The position numbers and the translations under genes were made by a program. From NCBI RefSeq assembly GCF_025642155.1, contig NZ_CP106798.1, positions 6,944,001 to 7,008,000 on the forward strand: 64,000 bases of DNA. The letters run 5' to 3'. Shown in pieces: positions 1-7,427 of the stretch. The notes below the pieces were generated by a model, which saw only the letters and a list, made by a program, of their open reading frames with translations, was not told where the DNA came from and ran no database searches. The DNA comes from Streptomyces sp. HUAS 15-9. Lineage in GTDB: Bacteria; Actinomycetota; Actinomycetes; Streptomycetales; Streptomycetaceae. The number at the start of each line of letters is the position of its first letter. The first letter of the stretch is position 1.

Positions 1-1418
1 CGGTCGTCCTCGCCGTTGGCGCGGTTGTGCTTGTGGTCGTACGACACCAGGTCGTGCAGCGTGAACCCGTCGTGGCAGGTCACGAAGTTGATCGAGGCCA
101 GCGGGCGCCGCCCGTCGTCCTGGTAGAGGTCGGACGAGCCGGTCAGCCGGGAGGCGAACTCCGCGAGCGCCCGCGGCTCGCCCCGCCACAGGTCCCGTAC
201 GGTGTCGCGGTACTTGCCGTTCCACTCGGTCCACAGCGGTGGGAAGTTGCCCACCTGGTAGCCGCCCTCGCCCACGTCCCACGGCTCGGCGATCAGCTTG
301 ACCTGGGAGACCACCGGATCCTGCTGCACCAGGTCGAAGAACGACGACAGCCGGTCCACCTCGTGGAACTGCCGGGCCAGGGTCGCGGCGAGGTCGAAGC
401 GGAAGCCGTCGACGTGCATCTCGGTGACCCAGTAGCGCAGCGAGTCCATGATCAGCTGCAGCACGTGCGGGGACCGCATGAGCAGCGAGTTGCCGGTGCC
501 TGTGGTGTCCGTGTAGTAGCGCGGGTCGTTCGCCAGGCGGTAGTACGACGCGTTGTCCAGGCCCCGGAAGGACAGGGTCGGGCCGAGGTGGTTGCCCTCG
601 GCGGTGTGGTTGTAGACCACGTCCAGGATGACCTCGATACCGGCCTCGTGCAGTGCCCGGACCGCCGACTTGAACTCGAGAACCTGCTGGCCGCGGTCGC
701 CCCAGGAGGCGTACGCGTTGTGCGGGGCGAAGAATCCGATGGTGTTGTAGCCCCAGTAGTTGTTCAGGCCCATGTCGACCAGCCGATGGTCGTTCACGAA
801 CTGGTGTACGGGCATCAGTTCCAGGGCCGTGACGCCGAGTGCGGTCAGGTGTTCGATGACGGCGGGGTGGGCGAGCGCCGCGTAGGTCCCGCGCAGTTCC
901 TCGGGCAGCCCCGGGTGGCGCATGGTCAGGCCCTTCACATGGGCCTCGTAGATCACGGTGTGGTGGTACCCGGTGCGCGGACGCCGGTCGTCGCCCCAGT
1001 CGAAGTACGGGTTGACCACGACCGAGGTCATCGTGTGCGGCGCGGAGTCCAGGTCGTTGCGCTTCTCGGGCGCGTCGAAGTGGTAGCCGTAGACCTCCTC
1101 GCCCCACCGGACGGCCCCGCTGACCGCCTTCGCGTATGGGTCGAGCAGCAGCTTCGCCGAGTTGCAGCGCAGCCCGCGCCCCGGGTCGTACGGGCCGTGC
1201 ACCCGGAACCCGTACCGCTGCCCCGGCATGACGCCCGGCAGATACGCGTGCCGCACGAACGCGTCGCTCTCGCGCAGTTCCACCGCCGTCTCCGAGCCGT
1301 CCTCGTGCAGCAGACACAGCTCTACTCGGTCCGCGGCCTCCGTGAAGACCGCGAAGTTGGTACCGGCACCGTCGTACGTGGCGCCGAGCGGATACGCCTC
1401 TCCAGGCCAGACCTGCAT
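1..1418 (-). CDS. glgX: Glycogen debranching enzyme GlgX (partial, 3' end beyond left edge)
   Basis: GH13 enzyme that hydrolyses alpha-1,6 branches in glycogen and limit dextrins in the cytoplasm. The frame is open from the ATG at 1416-1418 to the left edge, giving about 472 of the roughly 700 residues usual for GlgX. It starts [20 protein letters not shown], the CBM48/isoamylase N-terminal signature. It then shows the GH13 motifs [19 protein letters not shown] (nucleophile Asp near residue 341) and [12 protein letters not shown] (acid/base Glu near residue 376), and reaches [20 protein letters not shown] at the edge. The gene runs leftward and its promoter lies in the 180-bp gap shared with the divergent secreted pair. 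Assignment to GlgX rather than the related maltooligosyltrehalose trehalohydrolase (TreZ) follows from the isoamylase-type order of motifs. Confidence 0.93.
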   Translation of the reverse strand, partial: MQVWPGEAYPLGATYDGAGTNFAVFTEAADRVELCLLHEDGSETAVELRESDAFVRHAYLPGVMPGQRYGFRVHGPYDPGRGLRCNSAKLLLDPYAKAVSGAVRWGEEVYGYHFDAPEKRNDLDSAPHTMTSVVVNPYFDWGDDRRPRTGYHHTVIYEAHVKGLTMRHPGLPEELRGTYAALAHPAVIEHLTALGVTALELMPVHQFVNDHRLVDMGLNNYWGYNTIGFFAPHNAYASWGDRGQQVLEFKSAVRALHEAGIEVILDVVYNHTAEGNHLGPTLSFRGLDNASYYRLANDPRYYTDTTGTGNSLLMRSPHVLQLIMDSLRYWVTEMHVDGFRFDLAATLARQFHEVDRLSSFFDLVQQDPVVSQVKLIAEPWDVGEGGYQVGNFPPLWTEWNGKYRDTVRDLWRGEPRALAEFASRLTGSSDLYQDDGRRPLASINFVTCHDGFTLHDLVSYDHKHNRANGEDD

Positions 1419-1600
1419 GGAAACGACTCTTCCAGGTGTCCCGCACCCCTGGGGGTGCCTTGGCCACGAGTCTGCCCGAAAGTGAGGGAACCCCCTGTGA
1501 CTTACGTCCCTCTTATCGGTCGACCAGTGCATACGAGGTATGCCGAATCCAGTGGGGCAGACACGTACTCCCGGGGCCACAGGGGGAGTAGGGGGAAGAT

Positions 1601-2413
1601 GTGCGCAGGACAGTGCACCGCCATCTGGGCAAGGTGATGGCCGGTGCGGCCGTAGCGGTGGCGGGTACCGCCGTGATGGTCGGGATCACCCTGCCGGGGA
1701 CGGCAGGGGCCGACGAAACAGGAGGAGCCAACCAGAATTCGCAGTCCGCCCAGCAGGCCGGGCAGGACTCCGGCGCCGTGCGGCCGGGAGTCGTGGAGCA
1801 GGCGCCGGCCGAGGGCGCGAAGGGCAAGGGCCGCGACCCGCTGACCGACGACGAGATCAAGCGGGTCGAGCAGATCGCCGTGAACCGGCAGCTGCTCCAC
1901 ACGAGCGAGGACGTCGACGGGGGCCACGGTCCGCAGCGCCTCAGCGTCGACCTGGCGGACCCGGACTCCGACGAGGTGGACGATCCCGACGCGCCGCGGC
2001 GGGCCGACGTCACCTTCTACGACTACAAGACCGACACCCTTGTCACCAAGACCGTCAACCTGGCGACGGGCAAGGTCGAGCAGACCAGCAGCCAGCACGG
2101 TGTCCAGCCGCCGCTGAGCCGGGCCGAGAACGCCGAGGCGGCCAGGATCCTGATCGCCGCCCCGCTGGGCGCGGGCCTCAAGGCCGACTACAAGGACGCC
2201 ACCGGCCACGAGCTCACCTCGCCGGACCAGCTGCTGTTCAACGGCGCGGTCTACCGGGCCACTGCGGGTGCCCAGCCCGCCGTGCTCGACAAGTGCGGCG
2301 AACACCGGTGCGTGCGGTTGTTCCCGAAGGTCAAGAACGGTCCGTGGATCGACGCCAGGTCACTGATCATCGACCTGAGCGCACGCAAGGTCGCACGGCT
2401 CGACCGCGGCTGA
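1601..2413 (+). CDS. Secreted protein resembling the N-terminal (N2/N3) domains of copper amine oxidases
   Basis: Exported protein of 270 residues. A GTG start after AGGGGG (1590-1595) leads a signal peptide with basic n-region, hydrophobic core at about 13-30 and a cut near AGADE. An acidic linker follows, then a globular part. Pieces such as [12 protein letters not shown] (near 80), [20 protein letters not shown] with NLATGKVE (near 130-155) and [18 protein letters not shown] (near 170) read like the N2/N3 domains that precede the catalytic domain of copper amine oxidases. The next gene, 76 bp downstream, encodes only the catalytic domain, so I infer that the pair makes a split enzyme or that this is a secreted partner or chaperone. 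The signal peptide and pairing are direct observations; the domain match is by eye. Confidence 0.65.
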   Translation: MRRTVHRHLGKVMAGAAVAVAGTAVMVGITLPGTAGADETGGANQNSQSAQQAGQDSGAVRPGVVEQAPAEGAKGKGRDPLTDDEIKRVEQIAVNRQLLHTSEDVDGGHGPQRLSVDLADPDSDEVDDPDAPRRADVTFYDYKTDTLVTKTVNLATGKVEQTSSQHGVQPPLSRAENAEAARILIAAPLGAGLKADYKDATGHELTSPDQLLFNGAVYRATAGAQPAVLDKCGEHRCVRLFPKVKNGPWIDARSLIIDLSARKVARLDRG

Positions 2414-2489
2414 TCGGACGTCCGGCCGAGCGGCCGTGCGTCCCCTTCACCCTTCCAACCCGCTTCTCCTGCAAGGGAGTCATTTCCTC

Positions 2490-3809
2490 ATGCGCGCGAA
2501 CAGAATCAGCCGTGCCCGCACACGGGCGGCCGTGGGCCTGTCCGTGGCCGCGCTGGCCGCCGGCGCGACGACCGGCGCGGGACCGGCCGCCGCCCAGCCG
2601 AAGACCGCCCGGGCGGCGGCCGCCGACTGCAGTGCCGCCTACAAGATCGAGCAGAAGCTCGCCGGCGGCACGACCTGGCGGATGTGCTGGCGCTACGACA
2701 GCAAGGCCGGACTGGTCCTGGAGAACGTCTCGTACCAGCCCAAGGGCGAGACCAAGCCGATCAAGGTCCTCAACAGCGCCCGGCTGGCCCAGATCGACGT
2801 CCCCTACGACGACGGAAGCGTCGAGTACGACGATCTGACGGGCTTCGGCTTCGCCCAGGGGCTGGTGAACCTGGCGCCGGGCGAGTGCCCCGGCGGCACC
2901 ATCAAGACCATCCGGGTCCCCGACGCCTGGGACCCGCAGCACGCCGACGTCAAGGGCCTGTGCACCACCACCCGCTCCCGCGGCCACGCCTACCGCATGC
3001 AGGGCAACAGCGCCAACAAGGTCTACCAGGCCCAGGGCAAGGACCTGCTCGTCTACACCGTGAACCAGGTCGGCTGGTACGAGTACATGACCGAGTGGCG
3101 CTTCCAGGACGACGGCACGGTCAACATGAACGTCGGTGCCACCGGCAGCCTGTCCTACAACGACTACGACGCCGGTGACGGGCGCGGCTGGCCCCTCGGC
3201 AAGGGCGCCAAGGCCTACGCCACCAGCCACAGCCACAACGTCTTCTGGCGGCTGGACTTCGGCCTGGACGGCTCCTCCAAGACGAAGGTCGAGCAGTACG
3301 ACTCGGCCGTCACCGCGCCGGCCCGCGGCCAGGAGGCCCCGACCAACAAGACCACCCGCACCAAGGTCACCAAGGAACTCGCGGGCGACGCCAAGACCTA
3401 CCGCTGGTGGCGGGTGGTCAGCGCCACCGGCAAGAACAAGGACGACCACGCGCGTTCGTACGAGATCGTCCCCGGCCCGACCACCCGGTACCCGGGACGC
3501 AGCTTCACCAAACACGACGTGTACTTCACCGAGTACAACAAGTGCGAGCAGTTCGCCAGCAACAACCCGGGCAACTGCCCCGCCGGCGCGGGCAAGTCGG
3601 TCGACACGTGGGTCAACGGCCAGACGCTCACCCACCCCATCGTCTGGATGAACGTCGGCTTCCACCACATCCCCCGGGACGAGGACCAGCAGCCCATGCC
3701 GATCCACTGGCAGGGCTTCGCCATCGCTCCGCGCGACGTCACGGCTATGAATCCGCTCACTCCGGACGAGCTGGCATGGCAGAACGGCCACTGGCGGCCG
3801 CGTAGTTGA
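2490..3809 (+). CDS. Secreted minimal copper amine oxidase (catalytic domain only)
   Basis: Predicted quinone-dependent amine oxidase of 439 residues, shorter than the roughly 640-residue family norm because it begins at the catalytic beta-sandwich. The ATG at 2490 is preceded by AAGGGA, and a signal peptide ends near AAAQ. Copper ligands fit the family: HSH at residues 247/249 and His393 in HHIPRDEDQQPMP. VPYDDG at 105-109 matches the catalytic-base loop. The topaquinone site is VGWYEYMTEWRFQDDGT; the tyrosine that would become TPQ is Tyr197, but the usual Asn before it is Trp196. The preceding secreted gene resembles the missing N2/N3 domains. Amine substrate unknown. TPQ formation is uncertain given the Asn to Trp change. 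Confidence 0.82.
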   Translation: MRANRISRARTRAAVGLSVAALAAGATTGAGPAAAQPKTARAAAADCSAAYKIEQKLAGGTTWRMCWRYDSKAGLVLENVSYQPKGETKPIKVLNSARLAQIDVPYDDGSVEYDDLTGFGFAQGLVNLAPGECPGGTIKTIRVPDAWDPQHADVKGLCTTTRSRGHAYRMQGNSANKVYQAQGKDLLVYTVNQVGWYEYMTEWRFQDDGTVNMNVGATGSLSYNDYDAGDGRGWPLGKGAKAYATSHSHNVFWRLDFGLDGSSKTKVEQYDSAVTAPARGQEAPTNKTTRTKVTKELAGDAKTYRWWRVVSATGKNKDDHARSYEIVPGPTTRYPGRSFTKHDVYFTEYNKCEQFASNNPGNCPAGAGKSVDTWVNGQTLTHPIVWMNVGFHHIPRDEDQQPMPIHWQGFAIAPRDVTAMNPLTPDELAWQNGHWRPRS

Positions 3810-3912
3810 GAAAAGGACCCGTCCATCCGGCTGCACCGCCGACCGGTCCCGGAGTACCCTTCCTTGATCGTTGGCACGGGGAGAGCTCGGGGGAGCGGAA
3901 GGCGGTGCGCGG

Positions 3913-5151
3913 GTGGGCTCGGGAGGGCTGGAGTTGCCCCCTGGTGACGAGGGTCACGAGGGGAACTCCACAGAGGTCCCGCCCGGCGCGGTGTCCCTGG
4001 CACGGCCCATGGACGCCGGTGCCATCGGGCCGGAGCTGGACTGGGACGCCGACGCCTGGCTGGAGGTGCGCACGCGCGCCCAGCGGGCCGGCCGGGCCTA
4101 CATCTGGCTGAACCTCGTCGAACAGCGGCTGCGCGCGGTCGTGGCCGCTGTTCTGCGCCCCATCTACGAACCCGTCCACGGCGACGAATGGGTGGTCGCC
4201 GCGGCCGGCCCGGCCGGACAGGAATGGGTCCAGCGCGCCGTCGCCGTACGCGAAGTCAGCCGCCGTAAGGGCTACTTGCTCGACCCGGCGGACGACAACG
4301 TCCTCAGCTTCCTCACACTGCCCCAGCTGCGCGAGCTCGTGGTGCAGCACTGGCCCTGCTTCGAGCCCTACTTCGACGAGCGCCGGGATGTCGAACTCGC
4401 CCTGGACGAGCTCGAAGTGACCCGCAACGTCGTCTCCCGCAACCGGGCCCTGTCCGAGGCCGTGCTCAACCAGGCCGAACGCGCCTCCGCCCGGCTGCTG
4501 GAGATGCTCGGCGCGGGCGGCGACGTGCCGTCCGCGCGCCGGCTGCCAGTCGACGCCGTCGAGGACCTGGTCGGCGACCGGTACGCCGACGTGGTCGCCG
4601 TGCACCCCGACCGGGTACGGCTGCTGCGCCAGTTCCCCGCCGAGGACATCTTCGGCGGCGCCCGCCGCCTCGACGCCATCGGCATCGGCCTCAACCTGCT
4701 CGTGCAGAACTTCTCCGGACGACGGCTGGTGCGCCTGGCCGAGTCCGGCTGCCGGGTGCGGCTGCTCTTCCTGAACCCGGCCTCCAGCGCGGTGAAGCGG
4801 CGCGAGCGCGAACTCGGGATGAAACGGGGCGAACTGAGTCGCGCGGTCGAGATGAACATCCTGCACATGCGCAGGGTGCGCTCCCGCCTCCGGGACCCGG
4901 ACGCCTTCGAGATCCAGGTGTACGACGAGACACCGCGCTTCACGGCCTACCTCGTGGACGGTGACGGCGCGGACGGCGTCGCCGTGGTGCAGTCCTATCT
5001 GCGCGGGGCGCGCGGGATGGAGGTGCCGGTGCTGGTGCTGCGCAACGGAAGCCGCGTGGTCAAGTCGGACGATGTGGACGAAGGTGGCCTCTTTCCGACA
5101 TACCGCGAGGAGTTCGAGCTGACCTGGGCGGACTCACGGCCCGTGTCCTGA
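3913..5151 (+). CDS. SAV2148-family HEPN-domain protein
   Basis: Conserved Streptomyces protein of 412 residues. The first two-thirds is helical and contains the HEPN-like region; the last third has a phospholipase-D-like fold feature (DAIGIGLNLLVQNFSGRRLV, then GCRVRLLFLNP) resembling DUF5919. Function is unknown. HEPN domains are often RNases or nucleotide-binding partners in defence or stress modules, but no RxxxxH motif was confirmed here. I chose the GTG at 3913, preceded by GGAAGG, over the TTG at 3871 because the ortholog-like sequence begins around GLELPPGDEGHEGNSTEVPPG. It stands alone between the amine oxidase and the exonuclease on the same strand, about 100 bp from each, so it probably has its own promoter. 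Confidence 0.8.
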   Translation: MGSGGLELPPGDEGHEGNSTEVPPGAVSLARPMDAGAIGPELDWDADAWLEVRTRAQRAGRAYIWLNLVEQRLRAVVAAVLRPIYEPVHGDEWVVAAAGPAGQEWVQRAVAVREVSRRKGYLLDPADDNVLSFLTLPQLRELVVQHWPCFEPYFDERRDVELALDELEVTRNVVSRNRALSEAVLNQAERASARLLEMLGAGGDVPSARRLPVDAVEDLVGDRYADVVAVHPDRVRLLRQFPAEDIFGGARRLDAIGIGLNLLVQNFSGRRLVRLAESGCRVRLLFLNPASSAVKRRERELGMKRGELSRAVEMNILHMRRVRSRLRDPDAFEIQVYDETPRFTAYLVDGDGADGVAVVQSYLRGARGMEVPVLVLRNGSRVVKSDDVDEGGLFPTYREEFELTWADSRPVS

Positions 5152-5255
5152 ACCCCCCTCGGCGGGCGAAGCGGAACACCGTCCTCGGATTGTCAGTGGC
5201 GCATGCGAAGGTGGAGACCACTGGGGGAAAGCACCACCAAGAAGGGGGGCCGCCC

Positions 5256-5981
5256 ATGGGCTGGCACCGGGAGCTGCTGATCGGCTTCGACCTGGAGACG
5301 ACGGGGACCGATCCGCGTGAGGCGCGTATCGTCACGGGGGCCGTGATAGAGGTCAGGGCCGGACAGCCCTTGGGACGCCGGGAGTGGCTGGCGGACCCGG
5401 GTGTGGAGATCCCGGCCGACGCGGTGGCCGTGCACGGCATCAGCAACGAGCGCGCGGCGGCCGAGGGCCGCCCGGCCGACCAGGTCGCGGACGCCATCGC
5501 GGACGTCCTCACGGGCTACTGGAAGACGGGCGTCCCCGTCGTCGCCTACAACGCCGCCTTCGACCTCACCCTGCTCTCCGCCGAACTGCGGCGCCACGAA
5601 CTGCCGTCGCTCTCCGACCGCATCGACGGCATCGACCCGGCGCCGGTCATCGACCCGTACACCATCGACCGCTGGGTCGACCGCTACCGCCGCGGCAAGC
5701 GCAACCTCGAAGCCGTCTGCGCGGAGTACGGCATCACCCTCGACACCGCCCACGACGCCTCCGCCGACGCCCTGGCCGCGGCCCGCCTGGCCTGCGCGAT
5801 AGCCGACCGCCACCCCAAGATCGCCGCCCTCGGCCCGGCGGAACTGCACCGCCGTCAGATCGGCTGGTACGCCGAATGGGCGGCGGACTTCCAGAACTTC
5901 CTGCGGTGCAAGGGGGACGCGACAGCGGTGGTGGACGGGGTGTGGCCGCTGCGCGAACTGGCGGAGAGCAGACCGGTGTAG
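5256..5981 (+). CDS. DEDDh 3'-5' exonuclease (DnaQ-like)
   Basis: Exonuclease of 241 residues in the DnaQ/RNase T superfamily, expected to remove nucleotides from 3' ends with two metal ions. The DEDDh motifs are all present: FDLETTGTDP near residue 10 (Asp/Glu), AYNAAFDLTLL near 98 (Asp), and HDASADALAAARLA near 167 (His and last Asp). The loop VHGISNERA matches DNA polymerase III epsilon relatives. I chose the ATG at 5256 over an upstream GTG at 5190 because AAGGGGGG sits just before it and homology starts immediately after. No polymerase or UvrC-like domain is fused. Ends 28 bp from the convergent phosphotransferase. Substrate preference (repair versus RNA) cannot be read from sequence. 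Confidence 0.9.
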   Translation: MGWHRELLIGFDLETTGTDPREARIVTGAVIEVRAGQPLGRREWLADPGVEIPADAVAVHGISNERAAAEGRPADQVADAIADVLTGYWKTGVPVVAYNAAFDLTLLSAELRRHELPSLSDRIDGIDPAPVIDPYTIDRWVDRYRRGKRNLEAVCAEYGITLDTAHDASADALAAARLACAIADRHPKIAALGPAELHRRQIGWYAEWAADFQNFLRCKGDATAVVDGVWPLRELAESRPV

Positions 5982-6009
5982 CCGGGGCGGCGTGATGTGG
6001 CCCAGCCGC

Positions 6010-6873
6010 TCAGAACGGATACCAGCGCACCGTCTCGTCCCCGTCCCGCAGCGACGCCACCCGGCGGCGGAACTCGGTCAGTGCCTTGGGGTTGGCCGGG
6101 GCGTGTTGGGCGACCCAGGCGCAACTGGCCGTCTCGCGGGCGCCGCGCAGCACCGAGCAGCCCTCCCACGCCCGTACGTCCCAGCCGTAGGCCTCGGTGA
6201 AGGAGTCGTAGGCCTCGGCGGGCAGGCCGTAGCGGTCGCGGGACAGGGCCATGACCACCAGGTCGTGCTCGCGCAGGTCCGCGGAGAAGGTCTCCAGATC
6301 GACCAGTACCGGCCCGTCCGGACCGATGTGCACATTGCGGGGCAGCGCGTCGCCGTGGATCGGCCCCGGCGGCAGCTGGGGCGTCAGCGCGGTCGCGGCC
6401 GTCGCGAAGCCGTCGCGGCGCTCACGCAGATACGCGGCGTCGGCCGGGTCGATCGCGTCACCCGCGAGCCGCAGCCAGCGCTCCACACCGCCCAGCAGCT
6501 CGCGGGGCGGCAGCGCGAAGGAGGGGGAGGGCAGGGCGTGCACCAGCCGCAGCAGTTCGGCCAAGTCCCGTGGCCCGGCGGGCCGTACGGGCTCGGGCAG
6601 CCGGTGCCACATGGTCACCGGGTGTCCCTCCACCAGCAGCGGCTCGGACACTGCGGCGCGCACCGCCGGCACACCCGCCTCGTCGAGCCAGCGGGCGATC
6701 TCCAGCTCGCGCCGGGCCCGGTCCAGCAGCTCGGCGTCGCGGCCGACCTTGACGACCAGATCACCGGCGGCGAACACCGCGTTCTCACCGAGGGCGAGAA
6801 GCCGCGCGTCCCGCGCCGGCCCCGGCAGCACCCCCGCCGTGGCCAGTACGTCCCGCGCCCGCACCTCGTCCAT
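6010..6873 (-). CDS. Aminoglycoside phosphotransferase-family (APH/choline kinase-like) kinase
   Basis: Protein-kinase-like phosphotransferase of 287 residues. The N-lobe shows FAAGDLVVKVGRD with the ATP-contacting Lys. The C-lobe carries the catalytic loop HGDALPRNV near residue 176 (His-Gly-Asp and metal-binding Asn) and the DFG-equivalent VLVDLE near 195. This is the APH domain shared by antibiotic kinases and many housekeeping small-molecule kinases of Streptomyces. No neighbouring antibiotic gene points to resistance, so the substrate stays open. Transcribed leftward from the long gap at 6.9-7.4 kb. Confidence 0.85.
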   Translation of the reverse strand: MDEVRARDVLATAGVLPGPARDARLLALGENAVFAAGDLVVKVGRDAELLDRARRELEIARWLDEAGVPAVRAAVSEPLLVEGHPVTMWHRLPEPVRPAGPRDLAELLRLVHALPSPSFALPPRELLGGVERWLRLAGDAIDPADAAYLRERRDGFATAATALTPQLPPGPIHGDALPRNVHIGPDGPVLVDLETFSADLREHDLVVMALSRDRYGLPAEAYDSFTEAYGWDVRAWEGCSVLRGARETASCAWVAQHAPANPKALTEFRRRVASLRDGDETVRWYPF

Positions 6874-7361
6874 CGCCCGCCTCCGCGTCCGTCCTCAAAA
6901 CGGCCCCAGGATCTTGCCGTCCGACCGTCAGTCTCGCATCCGTACAGGTCGGACCGGGTGCACGGCAACCTGGTCCTGCTCCGCTGCCAGCGCTGAGAGG
7001 CGCGCAGCGTAGGCCGGTTCCCTGGGACAGGAAGCGGTGTCCGTGCCGGTGCTGGGCGTGCAGCGTGGTGCGGACGGTGAGTCTGCGGTGCCGCCGGACC
7101 CGCTCGGCGAGGTCCCGCCGTGAGCCCGGCGAGCTGTTCGCGTTCCCTCGTGACCAGTGCCCCGGCCGCTCCCGTCGCCATGTCCAGCAGGCCGGTCGCC
7201 TCCGTCGCCATGTCCAGCAGGCCGCCGGTCGCCTCCGCCTCGGCGGCCCGTGCGGCAGCGAGCGCGTGGACCAGTTCGGCAATGCCGCAATGGAGCTGGA
7301 GGGCGGCACCCGGCGGGCGGCCGATCTCATCGAGGCCGACCTGTCGGCGCGTCGGGCGTGA
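6874..7361. other. Gap of about 490 bp without an assignable gene
   Basis: Upstream of the phosphotransferase (minus strand) and downstream of the MMPL exporter. Several overlapping frames stay open on both strands because of GC content, but none has a convincing start, ribosome site and recognisable product together. The plus-frame ending at 7361 finishes in FGNAAMELEGG and stops right at the foot of the hairpin at 7362-7405, so a remnant of a plus-strand gene is possible. A duplicated 30-bp unit lies at 7174-7236. I regard the stretch as intergenic or decayed sequence. Confidence 0.4.
7174..7236. repeat. 30-bp direct tandem duplication
   Basis: The block GTCGCCATGTCCAGCAGGCC (7174-7193) recurs at 7204-7223, and the following GTCGCCTCC is repeated too. 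The period is 30 bp, and the second copy carries 3 extra bases (CCG). Both lengths are multiples of three, so any frame crossing it stays open. Only two copies, so not an array. Confidence 0.8.
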
Positions 7362-7405
7362 GCGAGGGCCCGTTGGTTCCCCCGGGGAGACCAACGGGCC
7401 CTCGC
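7362..7405 (-). terminator. Strong hairpin terminator after the MMPL gene
   Basis: Perfect 16-bp inverted repeat: GCGAGGGCCCGTTGGT (7362-7377) pairs with ACCAACGGGCCCTCGC (7390-7405) around a 12-base loop. It begins 23 bases past the MMPL stop codon and has no U-run, as is usual for Streptomyces terminators. The symmetry would let it stop transcription from either side. Confidence 0.85.
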
Positions 7406-7427
7406 GTCATGGCGGTTCGGCGGAGAC

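Noticed and set aside
27..1637. Long plus-strand frame of 536 codons
   Set aside because: It is antisense to glgX, whose motifs are unmistakable on the minus strand. Composition is Val/Arg/Gly-rich without family resemblance.
6010..6873. Antibiotic-resistance aminoglycoside kinase
   Set aside because: Only the general APH fold is supported. No resistance neighbours and no closeness to known resistance enzymes can be shown from sequence.
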